DNA from: Deltaproteobacteria bacterium
GTDB taxonomy: Bacteria; Myxococcota; Myxococcia; Myxococcales; 40CM-4-68-19
Direction: 5' to 3'
Assembly: GCA_025358085.1 (NCBI GenBank)
Contig: JANYKT010000102.1
Span: 18,440-82,439, forward strand
Length of the DNA stretch: 64,000 nt
Positions 8,167 to 16,521 of the stretch are shown piece by piece (position 1 is the first letter of the stretch; every line of letters starts with the position of its first letter). The notes beneath the pieces are model-generated. The model was given only the letters and a program-made list of their open reading frames with translations. It was not told the DNA's origin and ran no database searches. The translations under genes were made by a program, and so were the position numbers.

Positions 8167-9368
8167 TGCTGCAAGAAGATCCACGTCGCACCCATGTCGA
8201 AGCGGAGCCGAATCGCATCATCGCGCTCTACGAGTCCGTCAACCAGCCTTCGGTCCAGCCCGCCGGCCGCGGCGCGCAGGCCGCGCAGGCCGTCGTGGTC
8301 GGGCTGTCTGGTCCCGCGGGCTACGAGGTCCTGGTCGCGCTCACGCTCACGCAGACCGGCGAGAATGTCGTCTACGTGCTCGACGCGCCGCAGGGCGAGG
8401 CGGACCTGCCGCACGCGCTCGAGGGAGCGCTCGACTTTGCCGAGAGCATGGGCTTCATGCTCGATTCGACCGGCTGGTCCAATCTGGATCAGGACCGCCG
8501 CGGCGAGTTGCTGAACCGCCTGCCCGCGTTCCGTCCGGGAGAGGCGCGCGCGGCCGCGGCGCCACCCGAGCGCGCGAAAGCCACCGATCCCATCGGCGCG
8601 GTGGCCCGACTCTTCGCCGCGTTTACGATTTTCTTATCGATTTCGATAACCGCCTGCACGGGGATGTCCGCCGAGCAGCGCTCGAAAGCAGCTGAGATCC
8701 ACTACGACCTCGGCACCAACCTCCTCAACGCGGGCGACGCGCAGGGCGCGCTGAAAGAATATCGCGAGGCGGTCGAGAACGACCCCGACTTGCCCGACAC
8801 CCACAACGGCCTGGGGCTGATCTACGCCTACTCCTTCGGCCAGCCGGACGAGGGGCAGCGCGAATTTCAGCAGGCGCTGAAGCTCAAGCCTGACTTCAGC
8901 GAGGCGCGCACCAATCTCGGTGCGCTCTACATCTCGCGCGGGCGCTTTGCCGAGGCGGTCCCGCTGCTGGAGGCGTCGGCGGCCGACACGCTGTACAAGA
9001 ACCGGGTCATCGCGCAGACCGATCTGGGCTGGGCTCTTTACAAGACCGGCGCCTCCGAGCGGGGCATTCGCGAGCTGAAAGGCGCGCTGGCCCTGGCGCC
9101 GAAGTTTTGCATCGGCTGGCGGCAACTCGGGAGCATCTACGCCGAGGAAAACCAGCTCGAGGATGCGCGCGCGGCCTTCGCGCACTACGCCGAGTCCTGC
9201 CCCGAAGTGGCCGATTCCCATCTGCAGAGCGGAAAAGTGCTGGTGCGGCTCTCTCGTGCGTCCGACGCGCAGGCCGAGTTCAAGCAGTGCTCAGTCGCTC
9301 ACACGGACCGCGACAAGCCGGTGGCGGCCGAGTGCGCGAGGATGCTCAAGGACCTGGGTTCGCCCTGA
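8166..9368 (+). CDS. Tgl/PilF-like TPR lipoprotein with extra N-terminal domain
   Basis: The 400-residue frame has two parts. Residues ~1-130 form a soluble alpha/beta domain I do not recognise. A hydrophobic stretch (~149-162) then ends in a lipobox-like ITAC with Cys164, followed by about six TPR repeats (LGTNLLNAGDAQGALKEY, NLGALYISRGRFAEA and similar). The C-terminal part matches the Tgl/PilF family, outer-membrane lipoproteins that help the PilQ secretin of type IV pili assemble. No stop separates the parts; an in-frame GTG at 8601 could start a stand-alone lipoprotein but has no ribosome binding site. It is coupled upstream to 7612 and followed by recO. Either a natural fusion or two genes read in one frame. 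Confidence 0.8.
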   Translation: MLQEDPRRTHVEAEPNRIIALYESVNQPSVQPAGRGAQAAQAVVVGLSGPAGYEVLVALTLTQTGENVVYVLDAPQGEADLPHALEGALDFAESMGFMLDSTGWSNLDQDRRGELLNRLPAFRPGEARAAAAPPERAKATDPIGAVARLFAAFTIFLSISITACTGMSAEQRSKAAEIHYDLGTNLLNAGDAQGALKEYREAVENDPDLPDTHNGLGLIYAYSFGQPDEGQREFQQALKLKPDFSEARTNLGALYISRGRFAEAVPLLEASAADTLYKNRVIAQTDLGWALYKTGASERGIRELKGALALAPKFCIGWRQLGSIYAEENQLEDARAAFAHYAESCPEVADSHLQSGKVLVRLSRASDAQAEFKQCSVAHTDRDKPVAAECARMLKDLGSP

Positions 9369-9404
9369 ACAGCGCAGACCGCGAAGAGACGGTCCGGAGC
9401 CAGG

Positions 9405-10208
9405 ATGGCCAAAGTGGATACGCGTGCGGAAGCGGTGCAGGGGGTCGTGCTCCGGACCATCGCTTATGGCGAGTCGGATCTGGTGGCGCACCTGCTCGTG
9501 CGCGGGAAGGGCCGGGTGTCCGCGTTCGCGCGCGGGGCGCGGAACAGCCAGCGAAGGTTCGGCGGCGCGCTGGAGCCGTTTCACCTGATCGAAATGCTGC
9601 TCGCCGAGCGCCCGGGCCAGGATCTTTCCCAACTGCGCGAGGCGCGCGTGGTCGAGCCACACTCGGCGCTGCGCGAGGATTTGCCGCGCATCGCCCACGC
9701 CGGTTACGCCTGCGAACTCGTCCATGACCTGACCCGCGCCGGCGAGCCGGCCGATGCGATGCTCGACCTGCTGCTCGGCTTTCTCGCGCGGCTCTCACGC
9801 GGGGCCGCCACCTCTGCGCGGCTGCGCGCATTCGAGCTGCTGGCGCTCGGAAATGGAGGCCTTGCGCCCGAGCTCTCGGCCTGCGCGCGCTGCGCCGACC
9901 CGCTCGCTCCCGGCCGCGCCGCGTTCGACCCCGACGCGGGCGGCATCGTCTGCGCTCGCTGCGCGCAGCCATCCGCGCTGCTGCTCACGCATGCCGCGCG
10001 AGCCGCGCTCCGGCAGCTGCAAAGAGGAGGGCTCGCGGCGGCCGACGCACCGCTGTCGGCCGACGGCTCTGGCCGGCCCGCCGACGCGCGCGCGTTCGAG
10101 GACGCGGCCTCCCAGGCTGCGCGCCCGCTGGGCGAATTCGTGGCGCACCATCTGGGCCACCGGCTGCGCTCGGCCGCGTTCCTCGAGCAGGTGGGCGCGA
10201 GTCGATAA
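9405..10208 (+). CDS. recO: DNA repair protein RecO
   Basis: RecO helps RecF/RecR load RecA onto SSB-coated single-stranded DNA. The 267-residue protein has an N-terminal OB-fold (~10-85, with VLRTIAYGESDLVAHLLV and GRVSAFARGAR), a helical middle, and a zinc-binding module with CARC at ~165 and CARC at ~184. The length is normal. It starts at an ATG 36 nt after the Tgl-like gene and ends the run that began with queE. It converges on the outer-membrane protein gene at 10224, with a hairpin between them. Confidence 0.92.
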   Translation: MAKVDTRAEAVQGVVLRTIAYGESDLVAHLLVRGKGRVSAFARGARNSQRRFGGALEPFHLIEMLLAERPGQDLSQLREARVVEPHSALREDLPRIAHAGYACELVHDLTRAGEPADAMLDLLLGFLARLSRGAATSARLRAFELLALGNGGLAPELSACARCADPLAPGRAAFDPDAGGIVCARCAQPSALLLTHAARAALRQLQRGGLAAADAPLSADGSGRPADARAFEDAASQAARPLGEFVAHHLGHRLRSAAFLEQVGASR

Positions 10209-10209
10209 G

Positions 10210-10235
10210 TTTCGCTGAGCGATTCAGTAGCGAAA
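10210..10235. terminator. Candidate bidirectional hairpin between convergent genes
   Basis: TTTCGC (10210-10215) pairs with GCGAAA (10230-10235), and the inner CTGA pairs with TCAG across a 5-nt loop with a 2-nt bulge. It lies between the recO stop and the end of the convergent outer-membrane protein gene, overlapping that gene's last codons. T and A residues flank the stem on both sides, but no long T tract follows. Confidence 0.4.
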
Positions 10236-11630
10236 AGTCGAGGCGAGGAAGAAGTAGAGGAAGAGCTGCTTGACCACCACGCGCCGGTAGCCCTCCGGGT
10301 CGATGATGCCGGTGGGGTCGTTCGGCACCGCATCGTCGCCGGAGCCGTACGCGACCGAGACTCCGAGCCGCGAGATGGAGTGGCTGCCGATGAGGCCCAG
10401 CGTGGCCGTGCCGCCATAGAGCGAAACGTTTGATTGCCGGCTGGTGCCGGCTACGAGCTCGTTGGTGCTCTTCACCTGGAAGTCGGGGGCGCCGCTCCGG
10501 TCGGTGAAAAAGCCCAGCGCCGCCGAGACATCCGGGCTGACCAGATATTCGCCGCCGATGTTCAAATCGATCACCGGCAACCGCTCGATGTGGTTCTGCA
10601 CGCGCAGCCGCGAGGCGATGCCGGGGTCCACGTTGAAGCGGTTGTAGCTGGTCCCAAGGTGACCGGTGAGCTGGCCCGTGACCGTCCAGTGGTGGGCCAG
10701 GATCCAGGCGGCGCCGGCCCGCGCCATCGCCGGCACGGTAGTGCTGCTGTTGACGTTCGTGGTGTCGCTGAGCGTGGCCGAAGTGTGCCCGGTATTGTCG
10801 GCGGTGACGTCCTGCACGTGCACCGAGCCTGCCGAGTAGAGCGGGACGCCTGGCAGGCCGAGCGAGAGCCCGAACACCCACTGCTCGCCATACCGGTACT
10901 TGGCCCCGAGCAGCCCCACCAGGTTCGCGTTCTGGAAGGAGGCATTCGCGTGATAGACGCCGAGCGCCGGATTGAGCGGCCCGCCTTGCACGGAGAGCGC
11001 GTCCTCCGAGGTCTCGAAGAGCCGCAGGACGTAGTGCAGCGCGAAGCCGAGGTTGAGCTCGTCGTTGAAGCGGAAGCCCACCCCCGCGCCAAGGTCGAAA
11101 GTGCGATCGCTGACGCGTGTGTGCGTCTCGAAAGGCGCGGTCGCGTCGGAGCCGTAGGAGCGGAACGCCGGCACCGTGACGTCGAAGCCGTAAGCGAAGG
11201 GAGTGCCCCGCGCGTCGAGCTTGCCCACGCCCTTGATCAGGCCTGCCTCGCCGGGGATGACATTGAGTGTATCCAGCGTGGCCAGGGAGATCGTCCCGCG
11301 GCCGAGCTGGATGGCACCCTGGCTCTGGCGTTCGATGCCGTAGAGACTGGCCGAGACATTCACGTTGAGACGGCGCGCGTCGCAGATGCCGGCGGGGTTG
11401 TAGTAGAGGCCGCTCGGGTCGTCGCTCAGGGCGACGAAGGAGCCGCCGAGCGCGCTGGCTCGCGAGCCGACCGGGAAATCCTGGTAGCGCGAATCGTCCG
11501 CCCGCGCGGCCGCGGCGCCCAGGATTCCCAGGCCCAGCAGGCCCACCAGGCCCACCAGGCCCACCAGGCTCAGAATTGCGAGCGGCGGGCCACGAGTAGA
11601 GCCGGCATACGCGCACGACCACCGGCTCAC
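10224..11630 (-). CDS. FadL/OmpP1-like outer-membrane protein
   Basis: This 468-residue predicted beta-barrel begins at a GTG that overlaps the thiE stop (GTGA). A longer frame exists upstream, but it lies inside thiE. A long hydrophobic signal peptide with GLV/GLL repeats ends near AAAARA|DDS. The mature N-terminus GSRASALGGSFVALSDDPSGLYYNPAG is typical of FadL/OmpP1 transporters. The remainder alternates polar and hydrophobic residues and ends with an aromatic residue (FRY), a common barrel terminus. FadL relatives move hydrophobic molecules across the outer membrane. Its coupling to thiSGE raises a link to thiamine or precursor uptake, but the sequence does not show one. Confidence 0.82.
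   Translation of the reverse strand: MSRWSCAYAGSTRGPPLAILSLVGLVGLVGLLGLGILGAAAARADDSRYQDFPVGSRASALGGSFVALSDDPSGLYYNPAGICDARRLNVNVSASLYGIERQSQGAIQLGRGTISLATLDTLNVIPGEAGLIKGVGKLDARGTPFAYGFDVTVPAFRSYGSDATAPFETHTRVSDRTFDLGAGVGFRFNDELNLGFALHYVLRLFETSEDALSVQGGPLNPALGVYHANASFQNANLVGLLGAKYRYGEQWVFGLSLGLPGVPLYSAGSVHVQDVTADNTGHTSATLSDTTNVNSSTTVPAMARAGAAWILAHHWTVTGQLTGHLGTSYNRFNVDPGIASRLRVQNHIERLPVIDLNIGGEYLVSPDVSAALGFFTDRSGAPDFQVKSTNELVAGTSRQSNVSLYGGTATLGLIGSHSISRLGVSVAYGSGDDAVPNDPTGIIDPEGYRRVVVKQLFLYFFLASTFRY
11531..11566. repeat. Four tandem 9-bp units inside a signal peptide
   Basis: The unit GGCCCA(G/C)CA is repeated four times (11531-11566), with a partial fifth copy. On the minus strand it encodes the hydrophobic GLV/GLL core of the outer-membrane protein's signal peptide. 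Gain or loss of one 9-bp unit would change the hydrophobic core by exactly three residues without shifting the frame. Confidence 0.75.
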
Positions 11631-12256
11631 GCCTGCACCGACTTCCAGAGAGCGACGGCGGCCGCTGCGGGATCGCGTGCCGTGAGCACAGCGCGGATGC
11701 AAGCGGCGCCGCGCGCCCCCGCGTCGATGCAAGTCGTCGCGTTGGTCGCATCGACACCGCCGAGCGCGAGGACGGGCAGTGCGGTCGCGCGCGCGGCCCG
11801 GGTCAGAGCGGCGAGGCCCTGCGCCTGTTTCCCCGGCGTTTCGAAGACCGGGCCGAAGACACAGAAATCGGCGCCGTTCGCCCGGCCCATGTCCTCGGCC
11901 GAGTGGCAGGAAATCCCGATGAGCGCCTGCGGTCCCAGCAGCGCGCGCGCGTCGCGTAGCGACAAACCGTGCGCGGGCAGGTGAACTCCATCGGCGCCGG
12001 CCGCGAGCGCTACGTCGACGCGGTCGTTGATCAGCACGGGGATGCCGAGCGGCCGCGCGAAGGAGATCAAGGGGCCCGCAGCCGCGAGCAGCGTACGCGC
12101 CGAGACCGACTTGTCCCGCAGTTGGATGGCCGCTGCTCCTCGTGGCAAGGAGGAGAGCGCGGCTCGGGCCGCCGGCAGCTGCGCGATCTCCGCGATGAGA
12201 TAGATCCGCACCACGACGTCTCGTCTACCACGAGCCTCTTTTTCGACGATTGTCAC
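11627..12256 (-). CDS. thiE: Thiamine-phosphate synthase ThiE
   Basis: ThiE joins the pyrimidine and thiazole halves of thiamine to give thiamine phosphate. The 209-residue TIM-barrel protein shows AIQLRDKS (~44-51, pyrophosphate/Mg region), INDRVDVALAAGADGVHLP (~77-95), and FGPVFETPGKQAQG (~135-148), all characteristic. The GTG at 12256 gives the usual length, although an internal GTG at 12211 just before RIYLIAE would also fit the family; neither has a clear ribosome binding site. The stop overlaps the GTG of the downstream outer-membrane protein. A 184-nt spacer with a large inverted repeat separates it from thiG. Confidence 0.93.
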   Translation of the reverse strand: MTIVEKEARGRRDVVVRIYLIAEIAQLPAARAALSSLPRGAAAIQLRDKSVSARTLLAAAGPLISFARPLGIPVLINDRVDVALAAGADGVHLPAHGLSLRDARALLGPQALIGISCHSAEDMGRANGADFCVFGPVFETPGKQAQGLAALTRAARATALPVLALGGVDATNATTCIDAGARGAACIRAVLTARDPAAAAVALWKSVQA

Positions 12257-12303
12257 GATTGTCTGCGTGCTTGCCGCCGGGGGCGGGTGGAGCCTCTGGC
12301 GGC

Positions 12304-12387
12304 GGTCGTACGAATCGTACGAACTGAGCGGTTTGACCGGTCGAAAACGGGCCGTTTGACGAGCCGTTTCGTACGAACCGTACGACC
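12304..12387. repeat. Imperfect inverted repeat in the thiG-thiE spacer
   Basis: Two 21-nt arms, 12304-12324 and 12367-12387, are inverted copies matching at 18 of 21 positions and enclose 42 nt. Each arm itself contains CGTACGA twice. The loop carries further partial repeats (GGTTTGAC and CGTTTGAC). The RNA could form a long hairpin between thiG and thiE, acting as an attenuator or processing site, or the DNA could be an operator for a dimeric regulator. No T tract follows. It is not a TPP riboswitch. Confidence 0.75.
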
Positions 12388-12440
12388 CCCGTGCGAGGGG
12401 CCCAGCCCCAGCGGCGGAGAGTGGGCGAGGCGAGACGAGG

Positions 12441-13244
12441 TCAAGCGCTGCCGATCACTCCGCCGATGGGGCTCGAGGCGCTGCCGTAGAGTTTGCGCGG
12501 GATCCGTCCTGCGAGGAACGCAAGCCGCCCCGCCTCGGTGGCGAGCTTCATCGCGGTGGCCATCAGGACCGGATCGCGCGCGCCGCTGATGGCAGTGTTG
12601 ACCAACAGGCCCGCCACGCCGAGCTCCATGCAGAGGGCGCAGTCGCTGGCCGTGCCCACGCCCGCATCGACGATGACCGGCACCTTCGCCTGCTCCAGGA
12701 TCATCATCAGATTGTAGGGATTGCGCAGCCCGAGTCCGCTGCCGATGGGCGCTCCGAGCGGCATTACCGCAGCGCAGCCAGCGTCCTCAAGCTTGCGCGC
12801 CGCCACCGGATCGTCGCTGGTGTACGGCAGCACCTGAAAACCTTCACCGACCAGCTGTCGCGCGGCTTTGATGGTCTCCTCGGTGTCCGGCAGCAGCGTC
12901 TTCGGATCGGACAGCACTTCCAGCTTGACCAGCGGATTCTCACCGCCGAGCTGCAGCTCGCGCGCGAGCCGGCAGGTGCGCACCGCGTCTTCGGCGGTGA
13001 AGCAGCCAGCGGTGTTGGGCAGCAGCACCATGCCTGCCGGGATCCAGTGCAGCAGCGACGCCTCACCGCGCGCGGTGAGGTCGAGCCGCCGCACAGCGAC
13101 GGTGACCATGTCCGCACCGGACGCGATCAGCGCCGCTTTCATGCCGGCAAAGTCGCGATACTTGCCGGTACCCACGATGAGCCGTGACTTGAGCGTCCGT
13201 CCGCCGAGAACCAGTCCGTCCATTGCTTCTCCCGAGTTGTTCAT
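12441..13244 (-). CDS. thiG: Thiazole synthase ThiG
   Basis: ThiG forms the thiamine thiazole phosphate from deoxyxylulose phosphate, dehydroglycine and ThiS thiocarboxylate. The 267-residue barrel has GTGKY (~25-29), Schiff-base Lys107 in VKLEV, the LPYTSDDP block near 138, [10 protein letters not shown] (~161-170), and [10 protein letters not shown] near 192. Length and motifs are standard. It starts three bases after thiS, so the two are co-translated. The start could instead be the Met at residue 8, since the first residues are non-conserved. Confidence 0.95.
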   Translation of the reverse strand: MNNSGEAMDGLVLGGRTLKSRLIVGTGKYRDFAGMKAALIASGADMVTVAVRRLDLTARGEASLLHWIPAGMVLLPNTAGCFTAEDAVRTCRLARELQLGGENPLVKLEVLSDPKTLLPDTEETIKAARQLVGEGFQVLPYTSDDPVAARKLEDAGCAAVMPLGAPIGSGLGLRNPYNLMMILEQAKVPVIVDAGVGTASDCALCMELGVAGLLVNTAISGARDPVLMATAMKLATEAGRLAFLAGRIPRKLYGSASSPIGGVIGSA

Positions 13245-13247
13245 CGC

Positions 13248-13448
13248 CTATCCGCCGCCCACGAACGAGACAATTTCCAGCACGTCGCCAGGCGCGAGGC
13301 GCTCGTCGCCGTGCTGGGCCCGCTTGACCACCGCGCCGTTTCGCTCCACCGCCACGCGTTCCCGCCGCAGCGCCAGATGATCGAGCAGCGCGGCGACGGT
13401 CAGCCCGTCCGGCAACTCCTGCTCGACCCCATTCACCGTCGCGCGCAT
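13248..13448 (-). CDS. thiS: Sulfur carrier protein ThiS
   Basis: ThiS is the small ubiquitin-like carrier that is adenylated and thiocarboxylated at its C-terminal Gly-Gly to donate sulfur for the thiazole. This 66-residue protein begins with VNGVEQELPDGLTVAALL, has VAVERNGAVV in the middle, and ends VSFVGGG; one extra Gly makes the tail GGG, with the terminal GG intact. It is first in the thiSGE transcription unit. The 73-nt spacer to the divergent Crp/Fnr gene must contain the promoter but is too short for a TPP riboswitch. Confidence 0.93.
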   Translation of the reverse strand: MRATVNGVEQELPDGLTVAALLDHLALRRERVAVERNGAVVKRAQHGDERLAPGDVLEIVSFVGGG

Positions 13449-13521
13449 CGTGCTGTCTGATAGGCGCGAGTACCCTTGCGGTCAAGCGAGCCGTACGCCA
13501 GAGTGAGGGCGGAGGTGCTTC

Positions 13522-14205
13522 TTGGATACGATTGCGCTGCTGCGCCAGGTCTCTATCTTTCGGGAGCTGCCGGAAGAGACGCTCGCCGATCTGAGCAAGC
13601 GAGTCTGGCAGCGCACCGCCGAAGCGGGCTCGGTCATCGTCAACCACGAAGAGCCTGGCGACGCGCTCTTCATCATCTCTTCCGGCAAGGTCAAGGTGGT
13701 CCTGTACGGGGAGACCGGCCGCGAGATCATTCTCAGCATCCTGCGCAGCGGGGCCTTCTTCGGCGAGATGTCGCTGCTCGACCGGCAGCCGCGCTCGGCC
13801 AACGTGGTCGCGGTCGAAGAGTCGCAGCTGCTGGGGCTGAACCGCGACGCCTTCCAGACTCATCTGACCGCGCATCCTTCCACCGCGCTCGCTATCCTCG
13901 CCGAGATGTCGCGCCGCCTGCGCCACGCCGACGAGGTGATCGGCAACCTCGCGCTGCTCGATGTCTACGCCCGGGTGGCGCGCACCATCCGCGACCTGGC
14001 GCAGACGCAGGGCGAGCCCGCGGACGGCGGGCTGCTCATCCGCGAACGACCGACGCAGCAAGAGATGGCGGGGCTCATCGGCACCTCGCGCGAGACAGTC
14101 TCCCGCGCGCTGAACGACTTTACCCGGCGCGGGCTGCTGGAAATGAATGGCAAGCAGATCCTGGTGCGCTGGGGCTTCCTCCGGCAATTGGACGAGGCCG
14201 CGTAA
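13522..14205 (+). CDS. Crp/Fnr-family transcription regulator
   Basis: This 227-residue regulator has an N-terminal cyclic-nucleotide-binding-type beta-roll (~1-120; GDALFIISSGKVKVVLYG and GAFFGEMSLLDRQPRSA match the phosphate-binding cassette region), a dimer helix, and a C-terminal winged helix with recognition helix in TSRETVSRALNDF (~190-202). The FGEMSLLDRQPRSA cassette keeps Glu and Arg, so cAMP or a similar ligand could bind. It lacks the four-Cys N-terminus of oxygen-sensing FNR. The TTG start is chosen because GGAGG (13511-13515) lies 6 nt upstream. It is divergent from thiS and could control thiSGE, queD or distant genes; the target is unknown. Confidence 0.9.
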   Translation: MDTIALLRQVSIFRELPEETLADLSKRVWQRTAEAGSVIVNHEEPGDALFIISSGKVKVVLYGETGREIILSILRSGAFFGEMSLLDRQPRSANVVAVEESQLLGLNRDAFQTHLTAHPSTALAILAEMSRRLRHADEVIGNLALLDVYARVARTIRDLAQTQGEPADGGLLIRERPTQQEMAGLIGTSRETVSRALNDFTRRGLLEMNGKQILVRWGFLRQLDEAA

Positions 14206-14246
14206 AGCCTTGCAGCCGGCGCCGCGGGGCGCTACCAAGCGCTGCG

Positions 14247-14621
14247 ATGTATCGAGTCTCCAAACAGCTCTGGTTTTGCGCGGCGCACCAGGTCCGGCTC
14301 TCCGAGACCGAGTGCGAAAAGCTGCACGGCCACAACTATCGAGTGCTGGTGCATGCCGAGGCCAAAGAACTCGACCCCACCAGCTATGTCATCGATTTTG
14401 CCGCGCTGAAAAAAGCGGCTGTCGAGGAGTGCGAGCGCTTCGATCACCACAACATCAATGAGGTTGTTCCATTCATTGAAGGTGGACTCAATCCCACCGC
14501 CGAGGAACTGGCACGCTTTCTTTGCGAGAAGCTGGCGGCCCGCTTCGACGACGCGCGCGTGCGCATCTGCAAGGTCGAAGTCTTCGAGACCGACAACAAC
14601 CGCGCCGAGTTCGTTCCTTGA
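14247..14621 (+). CDS. queD: 6-carboxy-tetrahydropterin synthase QueD
   Basis: QueD converts dihydroneopterin triphosphate to 6-carboxy-tetrahydropterin, the substrate of QueE. The 124-residue protein has the three zinc His: His14 in CAAHQVRL, and His27 and His29 in the KLHGHNY motif, with catalytic Cys23 four residues before the first. DHHNINE near residue 70 and the CKVEVFET end are also family traits. The ATG is chosen because the conserved fold starts at MYRVSKQLWF; the in-frame upstream extension lies inside the Crp/Fnr gene. It is about 8 kb from queE and folE2. Confidence 0.93.
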   Translation: MYRVSKQLWFCAAHQVRLSETECEKLHGHNYRVLVHAEAKELDPTSYVIDFAALKKAAVEECERFDHHNINEVVPFIEGGLNPTAEELARFLCEKLAARFDDARVRICKVEVFETDNNRAEFVP

Positions 14622-15400
14622 GGAGCACGCGAGTTCCGCAACGCCCGCAGAAGTTTACGCCCTGGTTCTGGAGCGGACGCTGGATTGCAAAGATTGAAGC
14701 GGCCATCGTCATCATCGTCTTTGCCGGCGTGCTCTCCATCATGGTGATTCTGGTGCAGATGCCCGGTCCTCTGGTTGTCCACGTCAACGACGACTTGCAC
14801 GAGCCCATCAAAGAGGCGCGCGTGGGCTGCACCTCGCCGGATGGCAAGACTCACTATGCCGGGCAGACCGACTATTTCGGCGAGGCGAAGTGGCCGGGTC
14901 TCGCCAAGGGCCCGTGGCGCTGCGAGGTGACGCCGCCCGAGCGCTTTCACGCTGGGCAATCGCGCGGCATCGCGACGGTCGTCTCGCGACATCCAGCTGT
15001 CTGGCTCGCGACCATCGAGCGGCCGGGCCGGTTGAACGTGCGCGTGGTGCGACCCGCTGGCTCCCCGCGCGCGTCGGTCGCGGTCCGCGCGGTCTGCCCT
15101 GGGGAGCCGGTCGAGTCGTGGGAATCCCGCGCGGGCCTGCTCGACGGCCGCGCCGTTCTCTGGCTGCCGCACGGCCGCGCCTGCCGCGCCGGCCTCGTGC
15201 GCCCCGAGGTCGAGTATGAAGGCTCCGTAGCGAACCCCGTGCTCGACTGCGCTGCTGAGCCTTGCACCCAGGAACTGACTGCCGGCGTGGGAGAGCAGGT
15301 AGACGCCGTTCTCTCTCCGACGGCTGCCCAGTGGGATTTCGTCCGGCCGCCACCCGAGCCCGACGCTCCCGAGCCTGCCGACGCCGGTTCCCCGCAATGA
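14618..15400 (+). CDS. Membrane-anchored hypothetical protein
   Basis: A TTG start overlapping the queD stop (TTGA) gives 260 residues. A basic N-terminus with several Trp (TPWFWSGRW) precedes one strong membrane helix (~24-46, AAIVIIVFAGVLSIMVILV). The rest should be periplasmic: it resembles Ig-like or carboxypeptidase-regulatory beta domains (VVHVNDDLHEPIKEARVGCTS, then TDYFGEAKWPGL) and contains several Cys that could form disulfides. The last ~20 residues are Pro/Asp/Ala-rich. I do not recognise a named family, and the coupling to queD may be only positional. Confidence 0.7.
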   Translation: MRSTRVPQRPQKFTPWFWSGRWIAKIEAAIVIIVFAGVLSIMVILVQMPGPLVVHVNDDLHEPIKEARVGCTSPDGKTHYAGQTDYFGEAKWPGLAKGPWRCEVTPPERFHAGQSRGIATVVSRHPAVWLATIERPGRLNVRVVRPAGSPRASVAVRAVCPGEPVESWESRAGLLDGRAVLWLPHGRACRAGLVRPEVEYEGSVANPVLDCAAEPCTQELTAGVGEQVDAVLSPTAAQWDFVRPPPEPDAPEPADAGSPQ

Positions 15401-15430
15401 GACTACCGCCGTCCGGCAGCAGAGTTCGGG

Positions 15431-16360
15431 TTAGTTCTTGCTGGCGAAGATGTCCATCACGTCACGCAGCAGCTTGACTGCCTCGTCGTGCGGGCGCTGG
15501 AAAGAGTTGCGACCCATGATGGAGCCGAAGGCGCCGCCGTCGCGGAGGCCGCGGACCTCTTGCAGGATGTCCTCGGTGCCCTTGGCCTCGCCGCCCGAGA
15601 AGATGACCACGCGCTTGCCGGCGAAGCAGGCCTGGACGACGTGGCGGACGCGGTCGGCCATGGTCTTGATCGGGATGTTGAACTTTTCGAAAACCTTCTT
15701 GTTCTCGGCTTGGTAGAGCGCCTCGGCGGGCGGCTTCACCTTGACGATATGAGCGCCCAATTGGCAGGCGATGTGCGCGGCATAACCAGCGACGTCGACG
15801 GCGGTCTCGCCGGCCTTGTCGGTGATGCCCTCGCCGCGCGGATAGCTCCAGACCACGCTGGCGAGGCCGGCATCTTTGGCCTCGGCGATCAGCTCGCGGA
15901 GGTCTTCGTACATGTGATTGCGCGCTGCCGACCCAGGATAGATGGTGTAGCCGATGGCCGAGCAGCCCAGCCGGACGGCGTCTTTCACAGAGCCGGTTAC
16001 GGCCGACTCGGGCGAGGCCCCCTTCGAGAGCGTGTCGCTGTTGTTGAGCTTCAGGATCAACGGCATCTGACCGGCGAAGTTCCCGGCCACCGATTCGAGC
16101 GCGCCGAGCGGCGCCGCGTACGCGTTGCACCCCGCGTCGATGGCGAGCTGGATGTGATAGGCGGGATCGTATCCCGCCGGATTGGGCTGGAATGATCGCA
16201 CCGGACCGTGCTCGAAGCCCTGATCGACGGGGAGGATCACCATCTTCCCGGTGCCCGCCAGCCGCCCATGATTCAGCATGCGCGCGAGGTTGGTCTTCAC
16301 CCCCGGGGTGTCGGACGGATACCAACTCAGAATCTCGCGGATACGCGACGTCATCTCCAT
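15431..16360 (-). CDS. fbaB: Class I fructose-bisphosphate aldolase (DhnA/FbaB type)
   Basis: This 309-residue enzyme belongs to the archaeal-type class I aldolases, which cleave fructose-1,6-bisphosphate through a lysine Schiff base without metal. Family segments are VILPVDQGFEHGP (~40-52), LKLNNSDTLSK (~103-113), IGYTIYPGSA near 136, VWSYPRGEG near 168, HIVKVKPP with the probable Schiff-base Lys (~204-211), and FSGGEAKG with SIMGRNSFQRP for phosphate binding. It stands alone, with a convergent unknown gene on one side and a divergent small lipoprotein on the other. Identity is secure. Confidence 0.94.
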   Translation of the reverse strand: MEMTSRIREILSWYPSDTPGVKTNLARMLNHGRLAGTGKMVILPVDQGFEHGPVRSFQPNPAGYDPAYHIQLAIDAGCNAYAAPLGALESVAGNFAGQMPLILKLNNSDTLSKGASPESAVTGSVKDAVRLGCSAIGYTIYPGSAARNHMYEDLRELIAEAKDAGLASVVWSYPRGEGITDKAGETAVDVAGYAAHIACQLGAHIVKVKPPAEALYQAENKKVFEKFNIPIKTMADRVRHVVQACFAGKRVVIFSGGEAKGTEDILQEVRGLRDGGAFGSIMGRNSFQRPHDEAVKLLRDVMDIFASKN

Positions 16361-16521
16361 GGTGCTTCTCCTGTCAAGGTCGGGTGCGCAGCCTAGCCCC
16401 CGGCCCCGATGGCTTCAAGAAAATCGCGAGGTCATGTTGACGAGCGGGCGCTTGAAACTGCACCGGGTGGCCATGCGCCACGATTAAGCGTAGACTCGTG
16501 CCTCATCCGAAGGAGGACATG

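Noticed and set aside
13449..13521. TPP riboswitch upstream of thiS
   Set aside because: The spacer is only 73 nt and lacks the conserved TPP aptamer core.
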